64,000 nt of DNA. Origin: Glandiceps talaboti (taxonomy: Eukaryota > Hemichordata > Enteropneusta > Spengelidae). The notes below the pieces were generated by a model. It did no database searches, was not told the origin of the DNA, and saw only the letters and a program-made list of their open reading frames with translations. Every line of letters starts with the position of its first letter. Position 1 is the stretch's first letter. The DNA lies in contig NC_135554.1 of NCBI RefSeq assembly GCF_964340395.1, positions 6,133,975-6,197,974 on the forward strand, in the 5' to 3' direction. The position numbers and the translations under genes were made by a program. Below, one piece after another: positions 56,400-64,000 of this stretch.

Positions 56400-57955
56400 T
56401 TACCTAAACTAGACTACACGTTCATGTTTTGCGTACGTTTACACAGTATTTGAGTGACAGCTGTTTGGACGCTTCTAACCTAACATTTCGCCACATACCA
56501 CATGACAACATACATCAAATTTCGCTCCCAGATCATCATAATTTACAAAACAATTCACACAGGCACCTCTTCTACATATTTATAATTCATTTTGGGATAC
56601 ATTTAGAGTAAATGCTCGGGAAATAGCCGTGATTTTGACAGTTTTCTTGGAGCACCCAGGCGATGTTAGGCGTACGAGAGGCTTTGCATAAATGAGCGTC
56701 CCTACTGTAATCCTCCTTTTATAGTCGATACGGGCCTTTAAACTTTTCACGTAGTGATTCATTGACCTCTAGTGAGCAGATACAACTTATAAGTAATTGA
56801 CGACCAATTTTTAGTCAATATATCTTTGATTTCTTTATAAAATAAATGTCACAGGACTGATGCAGAAATTGCAGCTGTAACTGGGCAATGCGGTTGGAAA
56901 TATTCACAAATAACACTTATAATAACACGTCTTACACGTGCAAAGGTCATTTGACTTTCAGTAGCTAAAACAAAATCACCAAACATACAAAATAGATGAG
57001 TTCGCGATTAGGATATTGATATACTACAAACATAAACAAATTACCTGCTTATTTGCCTTGCCATGACTTGTGTCTGTAGATTACCTGCATCTAAAATTTG
57101 ACAGTTTAGTGCAAACTAAGTAACTGCTACATACAAGCTGGTCATATTATTGGTAGGGTGGTTTAATAATAGGTGTGAAGCTGCACTAGCCACAAGTGGG
57201 TCATTTCAAAAGATATTTTGTTCGTTATAATGACTTACATGTCAATATTGTACACCATGTATTGACTCACCTTACGGAAACAAGGATGTGTGGCCATACA
57301 TCGCTGTACAAATAAGGGACCGGTCAGTTTCGTCGGCCCGGGGTGGATTTGTAGGGGGGGGGGGGTCACCCTGTTTTTGAAATTGGCAGAAGGGGGGAGG
57401 GGGTCATGCTGTTTTGAAAATTGTGGATGGGGGCGGGGTCATTGTATTTTGGATTGCGATGGAAGAAAAATCCTTTTCTACAATGGCATATAGCCTTGTC
57501 TGAAATGTGGTACACGTAAATATTTGTTCCTGTCCCTGTTTCTTACATCAATTCTTTTAATATTACTTATTAGTTAAAACATAACTATGCATATACATAT
57601 ACATGTATTACTTAGCTACCACACTCGTTACAGAACATGTCGTGTAAATGCTTGGCTGTTTCACAATCAGTGCTTCACTTATATTGCACTTTGGGGCGAA
57701 AGTGAGCTTGAAGATTTCGTAATGGTAATCTTCACACCATATAGATAGTTCATCAAAGAAGTTAATCTAAACTGTTCGACTTGTCAGTATGAACTTGTCA
57801 GAAGGGATTAATACACTTTCTATTTTGGACACTACATGTTATTGACACTACAAATCACCACATCTCATCGGATTCCAGTTTCTATTATACACTAGGTATG
57901 ACCACCTAAAGTTCTCTAACATACCGGTGACTTTACTATACATGCAATATTAATG
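56400..57955. other. Intergenic region
   Basis: No gene recognised. 57350-57480 contains G-rich modules (GGGGTCA, TTTTGAAAATTG) that are the reverse orientation of the CCCTCCCCC-type modules at 11.6 and 19.7 kb. Confidence 0.4.
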
Positions 57956-57959
57956 CCCC

Positions 57960-58800
57960 TATACCAATGTTACGGGCAAAATACTGCAGATTTGCCAGGG
58001 GGAAAACCCCAAGGACTCCCTCACACCCAGAGGTAACTCATGCATTCAACCATCAATCAGATACACCAACAACCTAAGTTTTTACTGTTTTAAACTTTTC
58101 TTAAATATTTTCACCCTATTCTAATTTGAGATGATATTGTCTTTTAAAGATGTGGAATGTTTGCCAAGATGGTCTAAAATTGCCTTAAACTCCAAATTTC
58201 CCCTACCAATGATACTACGATTAGATGTCCTGACCTTTACTACATGTATGATAATGCCATTTAACTTTTTTAAGAACATATTTCAACCCTATGTAAGTTA
58301 TAAAGAATAGTTTCTGATACTTGATGGTGCTGTCTTGTAAAGCATAGATTAAGTTATTGCTTGAAAGGGTCTGAATAGCCTAAATATTGGCTTTATGAGT
58401 AACAATTCTCCAAGGCTTCTAGAGGGAGACCCCCTCGGACCCCCCCCCCCCCCCACCACCACCACCACACACACATGAGGACATATCCCAGTCTCAAGCT
58501 CTTCGGCCTACCTCTTACTGTCAAGATGCTATCGAAGTATATTTCAAAAGTATTTCAACCCTATGTAGTTGCGTTTTACATGTTGGTGCTGTCTTGAAAG
58601 CTTGTAAATTATTTTCTGAAAATGTCTGAATAGTCTCAAAATTGACTTTTCAGAGTTAAAAACCTCCTGGGTTTCTAGGGGGAGACCCCATAAGAGATGT
58701 ACATATTCCCTTCTCAAGGTCTCCCCCTACGTTTCACTGTCAAGATACTACTAAACTCCTTTTGAAATATATTTACCCTGTGTAGTCAATAATTACAATA
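57960..58800. repeat. Diverged tandem repeat, 3-4 units
   Basis: Units share CTCAAGCTCTTC or CTCAAGGTCTCC, CACTGTCAAGATRCTA, TTTCAACCCTATGTAG, TTGGTGCTGTCTTG and GGGGGAGACCCC. Spacing is roughly 180-270 bp. Another unit is at 24945-25140. No reading frame is conserved. Confidence 0.6.
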
Positions 58801-58957
58801 ATTTTATGATAGTGCTAACCCGGGGTATTGCATTGCATTTGCAATGAAATGTTAGCCTCAACACCTTTTTTATTTTCACCACTTTATATAGGATTACAAT
58901 AAGTAAACATCAGAACATGAAGATTTTCTGTAAATAGGTATAAAATTGCATTAGATC

Positions 58958-59273
58958 ACGACACGAAACGACACAACACAACACAACACAACACAACACA
59001 ACACAACACAACACAACACAACACAACACAACTCAACTCGACACAACATCACACGACACAACACACCACAATACAACACAACAATACAACACAACACAAC
59101 ACGACACGACACGACACGACACGACACGACACGACACACCACACCACAACACACCACAACACAACACATCACAATACAATACAAGACTACATAATACAGT
59201 AAAATGCCATGTGATACGATAAATGCAATACAATACAATACAATACAATACAATACAATACAATACAATACAG
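58958..59273. repeat. Pentanucleotide satellite (CAACA)n-(CGACA)n-(CAATA)n
   Basis: Five-base repeats that change variant in blocks: ACACA/CAACA up to about 59030, CGACA at 59100-59135, CAATA at 59227-59273. The Cys/Val-rich open frames on the minus strand are artefacts. Confidence 0.9.
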
Positions 59274-60101
59274 GACAATTTAGCCAGTATTATTGTTCCA
59301 GTATTGTCTGTCAGTATCGTTTTAGAACAATAAAAAAAACAAATGCATTAATTGAATAGTCTATACTCAAAATGCTTATTTGTATATAAAATATCATATC
59401 AAATGTAGTGTTAATGCGAATAAGTCTATTGTGTTGTATATTTGTATTACTGACGACATGAACGAATTTTGTGCTTCTAAATACCCTAAACCTGTCACTT
59501 CTGTGTATACAGGCACGTCTACGTCGCTTGTCAAATATTGGCCTGGGTTTAAATTGTCTATTTGTTGTTATAACTATATGTGGTACCTAGATGATATAAA
59601 TGGTATAGTGTGTTTTCTCATCACAACTCTCCCTGCTTTCTTTATGGTCAAGCCCTTCTTTGCTTTGTTTCGATATAATACTAGACCAATGTACTGGCTA
59701 AAAACTGACAACTGTGCTCAAAACTGAAGTATAAAACCTTTACAGTTGAGAGCATTATTAATAATGAAAAGTTTCGTAAATTCTTACAACACTATATTAA
59801 TATACTGAAACAATAGATTACAAATATAGTGAAAACTGTTATTGAGAGGAAACTGGGTCATCATCTGCAACTATCACGTTTGATTATCTTCATCTTCATA
59901 CCGGAAAAATCCCTGGCAAAAAGACAATAAGATAATAATTACATTTCAATCGGACAATTGTGCAAATAAATTCACATATATATTAAGATGCAATATAAGG
60001 ATCGATCTTAAATTAAATCATGAGCTGGAGCTTCCATAATCTCCATAGCATACCACCAGCTTTATTGTGATAGTCTAACCACAGCTCCTGGCTCCACTCC
60101 A

Positions 60102-60103
<2 letters not shown>
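59274..60103. other. Intergenic region
   Basis: An open frame at 59380-59727 gives a hydrophobic protein without recognisable family. Nothing else supported. Confidence 0.35.
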
Positions 60104-60405
<302 letters not shown>

Positions 60406-60460
60406 CTCGGTGAGTATCAATCTGCTAAGACAGTGCTCTATACCGCAGTGGCAGAGCGCA

Positions 60461-60600
60461 ATAGTTTTGGTAGTTCTGGAACTCTTTCTTGGTTGTAACT
60501 CGGAATTTCACGCATAGACATAGTGCGTTGTCTGATGATCACAATAGGCGTGAAACTCCGAGTTACAACCAAGAAAGAGTTCCAAAACTACCAAAACTAT
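60461..60600. mobile_element. Palindromic Penelope-type fragment
   Basis: Two 53-base arms (60461-60513 and 60548-60600) are inverted copies with two mismatches. They meet around a 34-base centre that includes CTGATGA. The arm sequence GTGAAACTCCGAGTTACAAC matches the 3' half of the hammerhead near 12750. The structure is a head-to-head junction of two Penelope-type terminal repeats. Confidence 0.7.
60527..60569 (+). ncRNA. Hammerhead ribozyme with weakened stem II
   Basis: Stem I GTTGT (60527-60531) pairs with ACAAC (60565-60569). CTGATGA is at 60532-60538, GAAA at 60552-60555 and stem III ACT/AGT with a CCG loop; cleavage is predicted after T60564. Stem II (TCAC..GCGT) is mismatched, so cleavage may be poor or lost. 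The core is otherwise as at 12722. Confidence 0.65.
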
Positions 60601-60604
60601 ATAT

Positions 60605-61101
60605 ACATATATATATAGTGTGATTGCAGTGGTCATGTTTTGATTTATTCATACCTTTTTAGGACACCATTAAAACTTAGTGGGTTGTTGTTTTTACGTA
60701 TGGTCAGATGCCATTAGCACCGTGTAGACAAATTTTTGTAGAACTACACGTTAAATGCAATAACATAGCATAAACGACACTTGTATTACATCTTTTAAGG
60801 TAGTCCCCTGCATCAGTACTCGTTTATGAGGCTACAATGAAAATTTGTATTGTTAATTTTTTTTATGTCATCCCTAATAGAATGTGTTTCAGTCATTAGA
60901 ACTTTGTAAATAAACAAACCTTTCCTTCGTTTGTAAATGTCTGTAAAGTTCTACTCAGTTGCATCGCAGTTGGTCTTTGACAAGGACTTCGATCCCAACA
61001 TTTCATCATCAGTTGGTACCTACCAAATTAAGTAACCAAATGACAGTTATCCATGACTTGATCATAATTACTATTTGGAAATGATGTAAAATAATTAAGT
61101 A
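60605..61101. other. Intergenic region
   Basis: The minus strand near 60970-61015 reads AACTGATGATGAAATGTTGG then ATCGAAGTCC, a hammerhead-like remnant with GAAG instead of GAAA. No exon of the downstream kinase was found here. Confidence 0.35.
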
Positions 61102-61375
<274 letters not shown>

Positions 61376-61411
61376 CCTACATGTTATCGGATACATCACC
61401 TATATACCTAC

Positions 61412-64000
<2,589 letters not shown>

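Noticed and set aside
58951-59278. Cys/Val-rich minus-strand frames, and the idea of a telomere repeat
   Set aside because: Translation of a pentanucleotide satellite; the unit is not TTAGGG and the site is internal.

Overview
This is eukaryotic nuclear DNA, most likely from a marine invertebrate animal. The evidence is spliced genes with GT-AG introns and AATAAA signals, a receptor-type tyrosine kinase domain, an aldo-keto reductase gene split into seven exons, CR1/jockey-like LINEs, a tRNA-derived SINE, a Penelope-like element and very abundant microsatellites. The species cannot be fixed from the sequence. No bacterial, phage or organellar features were seen.

Layout: 1-5.0 kb is non-coding with one dispersed repeat. 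5.07-6.74 kb is a small two-exon gene for an 81-residue secreted peptide with a hexa-arginine site. 6.8-11.9 kb is repeats and MITE-like inverted repeats. 12.0-18.1 kb is a nest: a (TA)n tract holds the 3' end of a Penelope-like element (GIY-YIG endonuclease plus an intact hammerhead ribozyme), followed by a 5.1-kb DNA transposon with perfect 31-bp terminal inverted repeats and a broken DUF7869-type transposase gene. 18.2-19.4, 21.2-22.9 and 38.4-40.1 kb are 5'-truncated LINEs. 27.5-35.5 kb is an array of 19 units of about 421 bp, each with an exon-like segment (81 bp in 16 of 18 internal units) bounded by consensus splice sites; the last unit carries a stop and an AATAAA. 35.5-36.25 kb is a GACT-rich minisatellite and 37.0-38.25 kb a repeat block between inverted CCCTTACGGGAGG-type ends. 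45.8-53.0 kb is the complete aldo-keto reductase gene (330 aa), with large introns full of (TA)n tracts, Penelope-type ribozyme fragments, a SINE and repeats. 53.6-54.0 kb is a LINE ORF1 remnant. 55.74-56.33 kb is an intronless gene with a P2X7 'ballast'-like C-terminal domain, followed by a replication-dependent-histone-type 3' stem-loop; a mirror-image copy of that 3' end lies upstream. 58-60.6 kb is repeats and a palindromic hammerhead fragment. 61.4-64.0 kb carries minus-strand exons of a tyrosine kinase that runs off the right edge.

The genes are independent loci and form no operon-like system. The best candidates for something undescribed are the tandem exon array, the ballast-domain gene with a histone-type 3' end, and the DUF7869 element with defined termini and RFX/X-box-like sites near one end. 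All family assignments are by eye and from memory; no database search was run.
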